Both the position numbers and the translations under genes were made by a program. This document shows, one piece after another, positions 46,831 through 55,367 of a DNA stretch of 64,000 nt. Source of the DNA: CBDDBU01 sp965226045 (GTDB lineage: Bacteria > Pseudomonadota > Alphaproteobacteria > VGEJ01); the NCBI GenBank assembly GCA_965226045.1, contig CBDDBU010000024.1, positions 62,001 to 126,000 of the forward strand. The letters are read 5' to 3'. Positions within the stretch are counted from its first letter, which is position 1, and each line of letters begins with the position of its first letter. The notes below the pieces were generated by a model. It saw only the letters and a program-made list of their open reading frames with translations. It had not been told where the DNA came from and ran no database searches.

Positions 46831-48501
46831 GTGCCCGCGTTTCTGACGTTGCATGATCCAAAGCGGGCCCGGGCCTATTACGACTCGGGCCTGTGGACGA
46901 GCGACACCTTCTACAGTTTGATGGTCGCGCACGCGGCTCGGGCGGGCGATGCCGTCGCTTTGCGGAGCGGTCGCGCGAGCTTGACCTGGGTGGAACTATT
47001 GCGCTGGGTCGAGAGCGTGGCGGCGGCCCTTCGCGCCGCAGGACTGACGATGGGTGATCGGGTATCGATGTGGTTGTCAAACCGCGTCGAGGCGGTGGTC
47101 ACCTTTCTTGCCTGCTCGCGTGAGGGCTTCGCCTGCAATCCGTCGCTTCACCGCGCCTACGCCTGCCCCGAGGTCGCCGCGCTGCTGGCGCGGCTGAGGG
47201 CGGCAGCGCTCGTGACGGAGCCAGGTTGGGGGGCCGACCGTGACGAGCGCCAGCTCGATCGATTGCTTGCCGATCTCCCGTCCTTGCGTGTGGTCTGGCA
47301 GCCCGATGACTTCCCGAGGCGCGGCACCGGGTCGGATCGCGAGCCGTCGGATGACCCGGACAAGATCGTCTACCTGGCGTTCACGTCGGGGACCACCGGG
47401 GCACCGAAATGCGTCATGCACTCCGATAACACGCTGCTTGCGAATGCGCGCGATCTCGTCGCGGATTGGAAATTCGATGCCGAGACGCGCCTCCTCACCC
47501 TGAGCCCCCTCTCCCACCACATCGCCTGGGTGGCCGTCGGACAGTGGTTGGTCTCGGGCTGCCAACTGATCACCGACGATCCGCCTGCGGGCCACGGCAG
47601 GCTCGACTGGATCGTGGAAACGGGCGCGACCTACGTGATGGGGGTCCCAACCCACGCGATCGATGTTCTCGCGGAACAGAAGGCGCGCGGGGCGGATCGG
47701 ATCGGCCAAGTGGAGGTTTTCTACATGGCGGGCGCCCCGATCCCGCCGTCGGTCGCCGAGACGTTGGCTCGCCAGGGCATCACACCGCAGAACGTCTACG
47801 GCATGACGGAGAACTCATCGCACCAGTACACCCATCGCGACGATGCGCCCGAGGTCGTCGTTGGCACCTGCGGTCGCGGAGGGCGCGCCTATCAGGTGCG
47901 CATCTTCGATCCTGACGATCCCGACAAGCCACTGGGGCCGGGACAAGTCGGTGAAATCGGGGGTCGCGGGGCGACGCTGATGCTGGGGTACTTCGGCAAC
48001 CAGGATGCCACCGAAGCGAGCTTCAACCGTGAAGGCTGGTTCCTCTCGGGCGACCTCGGTTCGCTCGATGCGCACGGCAATCTTAAGATCGAGGGACGCC
48101 TCAAGGATCTCATCATTCGCGGCGGCCACAACATCCATCCTGCTCGTATTGAAGCGATTGCCCTGCGGCATCCCGGCGTGCACAAGGCAGCCGCGTTTCC
48201 GGTGCCCGATGATCGGCTGGGAGAGAAGGCCTGCCTTGCAGTAACCGGCGTGGCGGACGGCCAGGCGCTTTTGGCGTTCCTTCTCGCCGAGGGGCTGTCG
48301 AAATACGATATGCCGGAGTACTTCGTTGCCATGGAGGCTTTGCCGTTGACGGCCAGCGGCAAGATCCTCAAGCGCGAGCTGGTCGAGATGCTGAACCGCG
48401 GCGATATCGCGCCGGAACCGTTGTTCTTCCGACCGGGTCGGGCGGCGGAAGGCATGGACGGGTTCGAGGAGAAACGCAAGTCTCAGTTCAAGGATGTCTG
48501 A
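46831..48501 (+). CDS. Acyl-CoA ligase of the catabolic operon
   Basis: 556 residues, GTG start, six bases after the crotonase stop. ANL motifs are all present: AFTSGTTGAPKCVMHSDNT, VYGMTENSSHQYTH, WFLSGDLGSLDAHGNLKIEGR, RGGHNIHPARIE and the catalytic lysine in LTASGKILKRELV. Likely role: ATP-dependent CoA activation of the substrate acid, in the manner of cyclohexanecarboxylate-CoA ligase (AliA). The exact acid is unknown. Confidence 0.88.
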   Translation: MPAFLTLHDPKRARAYYDSGLWTSDTFYSLMVAHAARAGDAVALRSGRASLTWVELLRWVESVAAALRAAGLTMGDRVSMWLSNRVEAVVTFLACSREGFACNPSLHRAYACPEVAALLARLRAAALVTEPGWGADRDERQLDRLLADLPSLRVVWQPDDFPRRGTGSDREPSDDPDKIVYLAFTSGTTGAPKCVMHSDNTLLANARDLVADWKFDAETRLLTLSPLSHHIAWVAVGQWLVSGCQLITDDPPAGHGRLDWIVETGATYVMGVPTHAIDVLAEQKARGADRIGQVEVFYMAGAPIPPSVAETLARQGITPQNVYGMTENSSHQYTHRDDAPEVVVGTCGRGGRAYQVRIFDPDDPDKPLGPGQVGEIGGRGATLMLGYFGNQDATEASFNREGWFLSGDLGSLDAHGNLKIEGRLKDLIIRGGHNIHPARIEAIALRHPGVHKAAAFPVPDDRLGEKACLAVTGVADGQALLAFLLAEGLSKYDMPEYFVAMEALPLTASGKILKRELVEMLNRGDIAPEPLFFRPGRAAEGMDGFEEKRKSQFKDV

Positions 48502-49204
48502 CGGTCAGATCATCGTGACCGGCGGCAGCAGGGGCATTGGCGCCGCGATCGCGTCCGAGCTCGCCGGCCGTGGCCGTGCGGTGGTATGCCTGTCGCGCTC
48601 AGGGGTGGCGCCCGCCGGCCACAGCATCGCCTGCGACATGACCGATGAGATGACCGTGCGGGCGGCGTTGGCCGAGGTGGCGCGTTCAGGTCCCATCACC
48701 GGTCTGATCAACAATGCCGGCCTCCATTTGCGCGGGCCGGCCGCTGAGCTCTCGACCACCGATTACGAGCAGGTCATGGCGCTGAACGCGACCGCGGTCA
48801 TGGTCGCATCGCGCGAGGCCTACCCTCATCTGAGGGCGGCAGGCGGCGGGATCATCGTCAATATCGGCTCGTTCTTCGACAAGTTGGGAGTTCGCGACAA
48901 CCTCGCCTATAGCGCCTCGAAGGCCGCCGTGGGAGCGATCACGCGATGCTTGGCGGCCGAATGGGCCCGGGAGGGAATCGCGGTCGTGAACGTGGCGCCC
49001 GGCTACATCGAGACCGATCTCAACCGTGATTTCTTGGTTTGCGAAGGCGTCAGGCGGTGGACCGAGAAGCGCATTCCGGTCGGGCGGGTCGGGCGGCCCC
49101 AGGAGGTGGCGCGCCTTGTCGCCGCATTGGTCATTGAGAACATCTCGTTCCTCACCGGCGAGACCATCTATCTCGACGGCGGCCAGGGGATGAGCCACGG
49201 GTGA
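48494..49204 (+). CDS. Short-chain dehydrogenase/reductase of the catabolic operon
   Basis: 236 residues; the start overlaps the ligase by 8 bases. Classical SDR: TGGSRGIGAAIA cofactor loop, LINNAGLH, serine in NIGSFFDK and the YSASKAAVGA catalytic Tyr-Lys, ending GETIYLDGGQG. In the proposed pathway it would oxidise a cyclic 3-hydroxyacyl-CoA to the 3-oxo form, like BadH. 3-oxoacyl reductase activity in the opposite direction is an alternative. Confidence 0.88.
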   Translation: MSDGQIIVTGGSRGIGAAIASELAGRGRAVVCLSRSGVAPAGHSIACDMTDEMTVRAALAEVARSGPITGLINNAGLHLRGPAAELSTTDYEQVMALNATAVMVASREAYPHLRAAGGGIIVNIGSFFDKLGVRDNLAYSASKAAVGAITRCLAAEWAREGIAVVNVAPGYIETDLNRDFLVCEGVRRWTEKRIPVGRVGRPQEVARLVAALVIENISFLTGETIYLDGGQGMSHG

Positions 49205-50367
49205 AAATCTTCGAGCAACTCGATCGCTGGCGGAACTGGGAGGGTACAGAGCGCATCGTCCTCGATCAGGTCCGGCGCGTCGCCGACGAGATCATCGGCC
49301 CGAACGCCGCGCCCCACGACCAAAGCGGGGGGTTCCCTTGGGACAATATCCGTGCTCTCAACGAGCTCGGACTGAACGCCATCTTCGTGCCCGAGGCCTA
49401 TGGCGGCGCTCCGGCGCGGTATCGGCTGTACCTTGAGTGCGTGTCGATCATCTCCGAGGCCTGTGCGTCGACTGGCATCACCTACGCGACCAGCTTCCAC
49501 GGCATGACGCCGCTGATCGAGTTCGGCACGGCGGATCAAAAATCTCGACTGCTGCCCCGCATTGCCCAGGGCGGACTGGCTTCCCTGGCGATCACCGAAA
49601 CTGCGGCGGGATCCGATGCCACAGCGATGAAGACCCGGTTCGAGCCCGAAGACGATGCGATCGTGGTGACCGGGTCCAAGCTCTTCATTACCAGCGGCGA
49701 CGTGGCTGATCTGATCCTCCTGTTCGGCAAGTGGTCCGAGATAGACGATGCCAGAGGCGCGCTCTCTGCATTGGTATTTGAGAAGGGGACTGAAGGTTTC
49801 GAGGTCGCGCGCAGGGAAAACAAGATGGGGCACCGCGCGTCCTCGACGGCCGCCATCTCGTTTGACGGTTGCCGCGTTCCCCGCGCCAATCTGCTGGGCG
49901 CGCCGGGTGATGGACTGGAGATTCTGCTCGCCTCGCTGAACAGGTCGCGCCCCAGCATCGCCGCCCATGCCGTCGGTATCGCACGGGCCGCGTTCAAGGA
50001 CATGGTCGCCTACATGAATGAACGTGCCCAGTCGGGTCGCAGCATAATCGAGTTCCAGGGCAACCAGTTCATGCTCGCCGACCTCGCCAGCGAGCTCGCG
50101 TTGGTGGAGAGCTGGCTCGACCACGTCGCGGACCTGGTCGACGGCGCCGAGCCCGATTTCGGCATCGCCGCTTCTATCGCCAAGCTGCGTGCTTCCGACC
50201 TCGCCATGCGCATGACCACTGAGGCGGTCCAGATGCATGGCGGATACGGCTACTGCGCCGACTACCGTGTCGAGCGCCTCATGCGGGATGCCAAGATCAC
50301 GCAGATCTGGGAGGGGACCAATCAGGTACACCGCCAGCTCATCGGCAGGAGCTTCAGGGCCAAATGA
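49201..50367 (+). CDS. Acyl-CoA dehydrogenase of the catabolic operon
   Basis: 388 residues, GTG start in a GTGA overlap. FAD and substrate motifs: LASLAITETAAGSDATAMKT, SKLFITSGDVADLI, MGHRASSTAAISFDGCRVP and the C-terminal MHGGYGYCADYRVERLMRDA followed by the catalytic-base position IWEGTNQVHR (Glu). It introduces the alpha-beta double bond and passes electrons to ETF. An AliB-like cyclic acyl-CoA substrate fits the context. Confidence 0.9.
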   Translation: MKIFEQLDRWRNWEGTERIVLDQVRRVADEIIGPNAAPHDQSGGFPWDNIRALNELGLNAIFVPEAYGGAPARYRLYLECVSIISEACASTGITYATSFHGMTPLIEFGTADQKSRLLPRIAQGGLASLAITETAAGSDATAMKTRFEPEDDAIVVTGSKLFITSGDVADLILLFGKWSEIDDARGALSALVFEKGTEGFEVARRENKMGHRASSTAAISFDGCRVPRANLLGAPGDGLEILLASLNRSRPSIAAHAVGIARAAFKDMVAYMNERAQSGRSIIEFQGNQFMLADLASELALVESWLDHVADLVDGAEPDFGIAASIAKLRASDLAMRMTTEAVQMHGGYGYCADYRVERLMRDAKITQIWEGTNQVHRQLIGRSFRAK

Positions 50368-51245
50368 CGACGGACGTCAGGACCGTTGGGGTATGTGGGG
50401 CCGGCGGGACGATGGGGGCGGGCATAGCCATCGTGGCCGCACGGGCGGGCTTCGCGACCGTATGCTTCGACATCTCAAGTGAAGCGTTGAACCGCGTCCG
50501 CAGTCAGACTGAGGGTTTTTTCGAGAAATCGGTGGAGCGCGGCAAAATGAGCGCCGAGGCGAGAGCGGCTGCCCTTGCCCGAATGACGCCGACGACCGAG
50601 CTCGAAGGGCTCGGCGAGTGCGATCTGATCGTCGAGGCGGTGGTCGAGGACCTCGGCGCCAAGCAGGGGCTGTTCGCTCGGTTGAACGCGGTTTGCCCCG
50701 CGCACGCCATTTTCGCGTCGAACACCTCGACCCTGTCCATCACCGAGATCGCCTCGGGCTGCGGGCGCGAGGACAGGGTGGTTGGCATGCACTTCTGTTT
50801 GCCGGCGCCGCTGATGAAGCTGATCGAGATGTCCTCTGGCCTGAACACCTCGCAGGAGGCGATGGCGGCGGCCTGGGCCTGGACGGAGGCCGCCGGCCAA
50901 AGACCCGTCAGAACCCAGGATCGGCCCGGCTTCATCCTCAACGCGCTTGTGGTCCCCTTCAACAACGACGCCATCCGCGCCGTCGAGGCCGGTGTCGCCA
51001 CGCCCGGCGACATCGACAAGGCGATGAAGGTCGGCCTCGGCTACAGGATGGGGCCGCTTGAACTGGTCGACCTGATCGGCCTCGACACGCAAATCCGCTT
51101 ATGCGAGGCGTTCTATTCCACAACTTTGGATCCGCGCGCCGCGACGCCGCCCCTGTTGCGCCGTATGGTGGCGGCGGGCCGGCTCGGCCGCAAATCGGGC
51201 CGCGGTTTCTATGCCTATGAAGGCAACGCGATGTACGGAGGATAG
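50364..51245 (+). CDS. 3-hydroxyacyl-CoA dehydrogenase
   Basis: 293 residues in an ATGA overlap with the dehydrogenase before it. The N-terminal NAD domain has GVCGAGGTMGAGIA and ASNTSTLSITEIA; the catalytic histidine is in VVGMHFCLPAPLMKLIEM, where the usual asparagine of HFFNP is leucine. The C-terminal domain (QDRPGFILNALVVPFNNDAI, GYRMGPLELVDLIGLD) is complete. It oxidises 3-hydroxyacyl-CoA with NAD. With the SDR and the next gene, three 3-hydroxyacyl-CoA-type proteins occur in one operon. Confidence 0.9.
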   Translation: MTTDVRTVGVCGAGGTMGAGIAIVAARAGFATVCFDISSEALNRVRSQTEGFFEKSVERGKMSAEARAAALARMTPTTELEGLGECDLIVEAVVEDLGAKQGLFARLNAVCPAHAIFASNTSTLSITEIASGCGREDRVVGMHFCLPAPLMKLIEMSSGLNTSQEAMAAAWAWTEAAGQRPVRTQDRPGFILNALVVPFNNDAIRAVEAGVATPGDIDKAMKVGLGYRMGPLELVDLIGLDTQIRLCEAFYSTTLDPRAATPPLLRRMVAAGRLGRKSGRGFYAYEGNAMYGG

Positions 51246-51250
51246 GCCCA

Positions 51251-51877
51251 ATGCACTACCAGATCGTCAGACGGGGCCAAAGCCGCTCCTTCCCCGATGG
51301 CGATCCGTTCCTCGCGGCGGCGGTCGAGACGGCTGCGGTCGTGCTCTACCTCGGCGTGGCGCCGGTCGCCGACCGAACCAGAGCGGCCATCCTGGTCGAG
51401 CTTGGGATGGAGTGCCTGGGCGTCCACACAAACGAGGAGGCTGGCGAGGAAGGTTCCAACATGTTGGGGTTCGGGCGCTATCGTAACGGCGACGACGACC
51501 CGTCCAGGCTTATCGAGCTGGTCCGCCAGCCGCGTTCGCGATCCTCAGCCATCGAGGCGGCGACCGCGGTGTTCGAGGCCGCCGGATTCGAGGTCGTTTT
51601 GTGCGGCGACCAGGCCGGCCGCATCGTTGATCGCCTGGTACGCCCCAAATACAACACGGTCCTGCGCTTCCTCGATGAAGGGCTGGCGACCGCCGAGGAC
51701 TTGGACCTGACCTGCCGACTGGGGCTCGGCTATCCAGATGGCCTCATCGAACGCGTAGAACGTGGCGGTTTGATCCACCACTACGAGGCCACCCGGGCTC
51801 TGTTCGAGGTTTACGGAACGTCGGCCTATGCGCCGGCCCGTCGCGCCGTGGTCGCCAAGGCGCGGGAGCGGCGGTGA
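51251..51877 (+). CDS. Stand-alone 3-hydroxyacyl-CoA dehydrogenase C-terminal domain protein
   Basis: 208 residues. The second half (AGRIVDRLVRPKYNTVLRFL, AEDLDLTCRLGLGYPDGLIE, HYEATRALFEVYG) is the substrate-binding and dimerisation domain of 3-hydroxyacyl-CoA dehydrogenase. The first ~110 residues have no NAD-binding Rossmann motif and instead begin MHYQIVRRGQSRSFPDGDPF, which I do not recognise. It could pair with the preceding enzyme or act as an unusual lyase. Conserved position in the operon argues against decay. Confidence 0.75.
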   Translation: MHYQIVRRGQSRSFPDGDPFLAAAVETAAVVLYLGVAPVADRTRAAILVELGMECLGVHTNEEAGEEGSNMLGFGRYRNGDDDPSRLIELVRQPRSRSSAIEAATAVFEAAGFEVVLCGDQAGRIVDRLVRPKYNTVLRFLDEGLATAEDLDLTCRLGLGYPDGLIERVERGGLIHHYEATRALFEVYGTSAYAPARRAVVAKARERR

Positions 51878-52998
51878 TGGCTGGGCCGCTCTCCGGGACG
51901 CGCATCCTCGATTTTACGACCCTGTTGCCAGGGCCCGTCGCCACTTTGCTTCTGGCCGAGGCGGGGGCCGAAGTGATCAAGATCGAGCGCCCCGGCCGCG
52001 GCGAGGAGATGCGGTCTTACACCCCAAAATGGGGATCGGACAGCGTGAACTTCGCCATGTTGAACAGGGGCAAGCGCAGCCTTGCGCTCGATCTCAAGGA
52101 TCCGGCGACGCGGGCGCGGCTGAGGGGGTTAATCAAGACCGCCGATGTCTTGGTCGAGCAATTCCGGCCCGGGGTCATGGCGCGGCTGGAGCTCGGCTAC
52201 GAATCAGTCGCCGAGATCAATCCCCGAATGATCTACTGCTCGATCAGCGGGTATGGCCAGACTGGCGCGAAGAGCGATGTCGCAGGACACGACCTCAACT
52301 ACATTGGCGATGCCGGCCTGCTCTCGCTCAGCATGGGATCGGCGGAGCATCCGGTCATTCCGCCGGTGCTGATCGCCGACATTGCCGGTGGCGCCTACCC
52401 CGCGGTCATGAACATCCTGCTAGCGCTGCGCGAACGCGATCGGACCGGCAGGGGTTGCTGGCTCGATATCGCCATGGCCGACAACGTATTCCCCTTCCTC
52501 TACTGGGCGATTGGCAATAGCCGTGTCGCCGGACAGTGGCCCCGCAACGGCGATGAGCTGGTGACGGGAGGCTCGCCGAGGTATCAGCTCTACCCGACCT
52601 CCGACCATCGGTTTGTCGCCGCAGCGCCGCTTGAGCAGAAGTTCTGGGAGGCGTTCGCGGACGCGATCGGGCTCGAGGCCGAGCGGCGCGACGATGCGCG
52701 CGATCCGTCCGCGACCAGGCGACACGTCGCCCACATCATACGGGGCCGAACGGCCGATCATTGGGAGCCGCGGTTGAGGGCGGCCGACTGCTGCTGCTCG
52801 ATTGTGCGGACATTGGCGGAAGCGCTCGCCGATCCGCACTTCGCCGGGCGTGGCATCCACGCCGAGACGCTTCTGAACGATGCCGGCGAAGAAATACCGG
52901 CGCTCCCGGTTCCCATCGTCCCCGGCTTTCGTGCCCGCCGAGGAGAGGCGCTGTCGGCCCCGGCGCTCGGCGCCGACAACAAGGAGCTGCTCTCATAA
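51874..52998 (+). CDS. Family III CoA transferase, alpha-methylacyl-CoA racemase-like
   Basis: 374 residues in an ATGA overlap. Family blocks: RILDFTTLLPGPVATLLLAE, IERPGRGEEMRS, NRGKRSLALDLKDP, SGYGQTGAKSDVAGHDLNYI and LIADIAGGAYPAVMNILLAL. AGHDLNY followed by a small hydrophobic segment is the racemase-type signature, so it may epimerise a 2-substituted acyl-CoA rather than transfer CoA. Such a racemase would suit a ring acid with a chiral alpha carbon. Confidence 0.87.
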   Translation: MMAGPLSGTRILDFTTLLPGPVATLLLAEAGAEVIKIERPGRGEEMRSYTPKWGSDSVNFAMLNRGKRSLALDLKDPATRARLRGLIKTADVLVEQFRPGVMARLELGYESVAEINPRMIYCSISGYGQTGAKSDVAGHDLNYIGDAGLLSLSMGSAEHPVIPPVLIADIAGGAYPAVMNILLALRERDRTGRGCWLDIAMADNVFPFLYWAIGNSRVAGQWPRNGDELVTGGSPRYQLYPTSDHRFVAAAPLEQKFWEAFADAIGLEAERRDDARDPSATRRHVAHIIRGRTADHWEPRLRAADCCCSIVRTLAEALADPHFAGRGIHAETLLNDAGEEIPALPVPIVPGFRARRGEALSAPALGADNKELLS

Positions 52999-54056
52999 GG
53001 GCCGTCGTCGTCGACGAGTTCACGCGGTTTGATCGCGCGTCCTTTCGCGACCTGCCCGATCCGGTGCCGGGTGCTGGCGAGGTCGTCGTCGCGGTCAGCG
53101 CCGCGGAGGTGAATTATCCGGACATCCTGGTGATCGAAGGCAAATACCAAGTCAGGCCGCCGCTTCCCTTCTCGCCCGGCAAGGCCGCCGCGGGGGTTGT
53201 CGAGGCGGTCGGGGATGGCGTTCGCGGCGTGAAGCCGGGCGACCGGGTCGCGGTCCAGGTGGAGTACGGTGCCTATGCCGAAAAGCTGCGCGCGCCGGCG
53301 GCGAATTGCTACCCCTTGCCAGAGGCCCTGAGCTTCGACCAGGGGGCGGCGTTAGGGCTCGTGTATCAGACGGCCCACTTCGCGCTGCTCGACCGCGCTC
53401 GTCTCAAGGCGGGTGAATCCGTCCTCGTGCTCGGCGCTTCGGGCGGGATCGGCACGGCGAGCACGCAACTGGCGAAAGCTCTCGGTGCGGGCCAGGTGAT
53501 CGCGGGCGTGTTGGGCAGCAAAAACGCGCGGGTGGCCCTGCAGATCGGTGCCGATTGCGTCGTCGATCTCGAGATCGACGATCTACGGGATGGACTACGT
53601 GACGAGGTTCGGAAACTCACCGATGGCCGCGGCGTCGATATCGTCATCGATCCGGTCGGCGGGCCGGCGACCGAAGCGGCGCTGCGCTGTCTAGCCTGGC
53701 GCGGCCGCATCGTGATCATCGGCTTCGCCGCCGGCTTCATACCGCGCATCGCGGCGAACTACCTGCTGGTCAAGAACATATCGGTGGTCGGCCTTCAGTG
53801 GTCAGACTACCGCGAGCGCGACCCGGGCTGGGTCGCCCGTGTCCAGGACCAGATTTTCGCCCTCGCCAGTGCCGGCCAGATCGATCCTTACATCAGCAGG
53901 ATCATGCCGCTCGAACGATACGCCGATGCGTTGAGTCTTCTCCGTGACGGCAGGGCGCAGGGGAAGATCATCCTCTCAGTCGAATCTTCCGGGCCGGGCC
54001 CGGGGCGCGAACGAGAGACCGAGCCAGCGCGCCATCGGACGGAGCAAAAGCCATGA
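52995..54056 (+). CDS. Zinc-free quinone oxidoreductase-type MDR protein, ATA start
   Basis: 353 residues read from ATA 52995. The MDR quinone-reductase blocks are EVNYPDILVIEGKYQVRPPL, PGKAAAGVVEAVG, GDRVAVQVEYGAYAE, NADP loop VLVLGASGGIGTASTQLAKA and VDIVIDPVGG. No ATG, GTG or TTG lies in frame near the homologous start (expected M before RAVVVDEF). AAGGAG sits eight bases before ATA, and ATAA overlaps the preceding stop exactly as ATGA does at other junctions. It could reduce a conjugated enoyl-CoA or enone. Confidence 0.85.
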   Translation: MRAVVVDEFTRFDRASFRDLPDPVPGAGEVVVAVSAAEVNYPDILVIEGKYQVRPPLPFSPGKAAAGVVEAVGDGVRGVKPGDRVAVQVEYGAYAEKLRAPAANCYPLPEALSFDQGAALGLVYQTAHFALLDRARLKAGESVLVLGASGGIGTASTQLAKALGAGQVIAGVLGSKNARVALQIGADCVVDLEIDDLRDGLRDEVRKLTDGRGVDIVIDPVGGPATEAALRCLAWRGRIVIIGFAAGFIPRIAANYLLVKNISVVGLQWSDYRERDPGWVARVQDQIFALASAGQIDPYISRIMPLERYADALSLLRDGRAQGKIILSVESSGPGPGRERETEPARHRTEQKP

Positions 54057-54496
54057 ACATCCTTCTGATTCAGGGCGCCAACATGGAGTATCTCGGCAGG
54101 CGCGAGCCCGAGCATTACGGGACCACGACGGCCGAGGATCTCGACCGCATGCTGATGGACGAGGCGGGTCGACGCGAGATGAGACTCGACATCCGCTACA
54201 CCAACCTCGAGGGAGAAGCGATCGGTTGGATCTATCAGGCGGATCGCGGTGACGGCGCCGGATTGGTGATGAACCCCGGTGGCTTCGTCTACGCCGCATA
54301 CGCCCTGCGTGACTGCCTCAAAGGCGTGTCTTTGCCGTATGTCGAGGTGCACATGACCAACCTCGATCGACGGGGGATGCGCTCGGCCACGGCGGGCGAG
54401 GCCGACGGCATGATCATGGGCCTCGGTATCCGCTCCTATGTTCTGGCGCTTGACGCGATCAAAGCGATCATCGCTGGCGACTCCGCCACGAGCTGA
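54053..54496 (+). CDS. Type II 3-dehydroquinase-like protein in a CoA catabolic operon
   Basis: 147 residues, ATGA overlap. AroQ landmarks are present: GANMEYLGRREPEHYGTTT (N10, R17, Y22), MNPGGFVYAAYALRD (N74) and YVEVHMTN (E98, H100). The histidine normally after NPGAYTH is tyrosine (Y80). A housekeeping dehydroquinate dehydratase role is possible, but the position at the end of the operon suggests dehydration or hydration of a different cyclic hydroxy compound in the pathway. Confidence 0.85.
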   Translation: MNILLIQGANMEYLGRREPEHYGTTTAEDLDRMLMDEAGRREMRLDIRYTNLEGEAIGWIYQADRGDGAGLVMNPGGFVYAAYALRDCLKGVSLPYVEVHMTNLDRRGMRSATAGEADGMIMGLGIRSYVLALDAIKAIIAGDSATS

Positions 54497-54506
54497 GCCT
54501 CATCGG

Positions 54507-54556
54507 TCAGACGTTGGAAAGATCCGTCCAGTCGTAGCGGTTGCGGGCGAAGGCTT
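54507..54556 (-). pseudogene. Last 15 codons of a gene cut by the partial IS6 copy
   Basis: On the minus strand the frame AFARNRYDWTDLSNV ends in TGA at 54507-54509 and begins abruptly at the IS end (54557). The residues look like a genuine protein C terminus. Too short to identify. Confidence 0.35.
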
Positions 54557-54909
54557 TGTCAGAGTAAGCCAGGTTGGCCTGCGAAGGCCGCCGTGCTGAG
54601 GTAATCAGGCCGCCAAGTGTCGCCACTCAGCCAGCGCGGCGGAGCGGTTTCTCTTGAAGGTGTCACGGCGGTTCAGGTGACGGTCTTGACTGAAGTGATT
54701 GTGGATCGAGGCGTGGACGGCGGCGAACTTTTGAAGAGTCTTGGCGTCCCGGAATCTTGCCATTGCTCGCTCTCGTCGTCGGAAGGGTTGATGCGAGTTT
54801 TCGGCTCTGTTGTTGAGCCAGCGCCCGCACTCCTGAGACGACGCATTCCCGATCAACACCATCGCGGCCCGGTATGAGGGCAGCCGGTCGGTCACAATGG
54901 CCTTCGGCG
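54557..54909. mobile_element. Truncated second copy of the IS6-family element
   Basis: 353 bases starting with TGTCAGAGTAAGCC, in the same orientation as the copy at 43357 and about 95 percent identical by eye. It breaks off after GGCCTTCGGC, within the transposase gene. Only the transposase 3' end (about 100 codons) remains. Together the copies flank the ten-gene operon as direct repeats. Confidence 0.85.
54605..54909 (-). pseudogene. IS6-family transposase, C-terminal fragment
   Basis: The frame reads AIVTDRLPSYRAAMVLIGNA, ENSHQPFRRRERAMARFRDA and HNHFSQDRHLNRRDTFKRNR, matching the C-terminal part of the complete transposase with a handful of changes. The 5' two thirds are missing. Confidence 0.85.
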
Positions 54910-55231
54910 CTACACGCCCGAGGCCCAGGGCGCCGCCTTGGCCGTCGAGGGGACCGGGAACGATGTGGCGATGCCCTTGAGGAAGGGGATCAGTGACCCC
55001 GAACTCTTCGACACATACCCCGAGATTGCTGATCGCGGCGTTCTCGATCTCATGCTTGGGGAGGGCGGGTTCGCTGCCCACGGCGAGGACGGCTCCCCCT
55101 GGCTCGGGGTTGGAGTGACAGCGGAGTACAAGGCCGGCGGCGGGCGCGGCGAGCCACATCGGCTAGGCGGGTACCGGAGCCAAGGTCGAAGAACGAGCCA
55201 GTTTCATCCGCTTCTGGTGGTTAGCCAATAA
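54910..55231 (+). other. Coding-like remnant of unknown identity
   Basis: Directly after the IS break a plus-strand frame is open: TPEAQGAALAVEGTGNDVAM, FDTYPEIADRGVLDLMLGEG, WLGVGVTAEYKAGGG. The codon pattern looks real up to about 55160. It has no start of its own because the IS truncation removed the 5' part, so it is probably the 3' end of a disrupted gene. No family is recognised. Confidence 0.35.
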
Positions 55232-55282
55232 TTTTCTCAGATCACGTGGTGAATACCGATGAAAGGCTAGCGGGTATGGCCC

Positions 55283-55367
55283 GCGACCGGCCCCCGGGCC
55301 TTTGTCCCCGGCGCTCCGAGCACGGGATCCCTCAGGGCCCGACCTGCCCCAGGGGGGTGTGCCGAAC
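55283..55367. repeat. Dispersed repeat, copy 1
   Basis: The stretch containing GCGACCGG, GGGATCCCTCAGGGCCC and GGGGGTGTGCCGAAC recurs at 56653-56738 with scattered differences. It lies outside genes. The remainder of 55232-55590 shows no convincing gene apart from a 33-codon minus-strand ORF. Confidence 0.55.
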
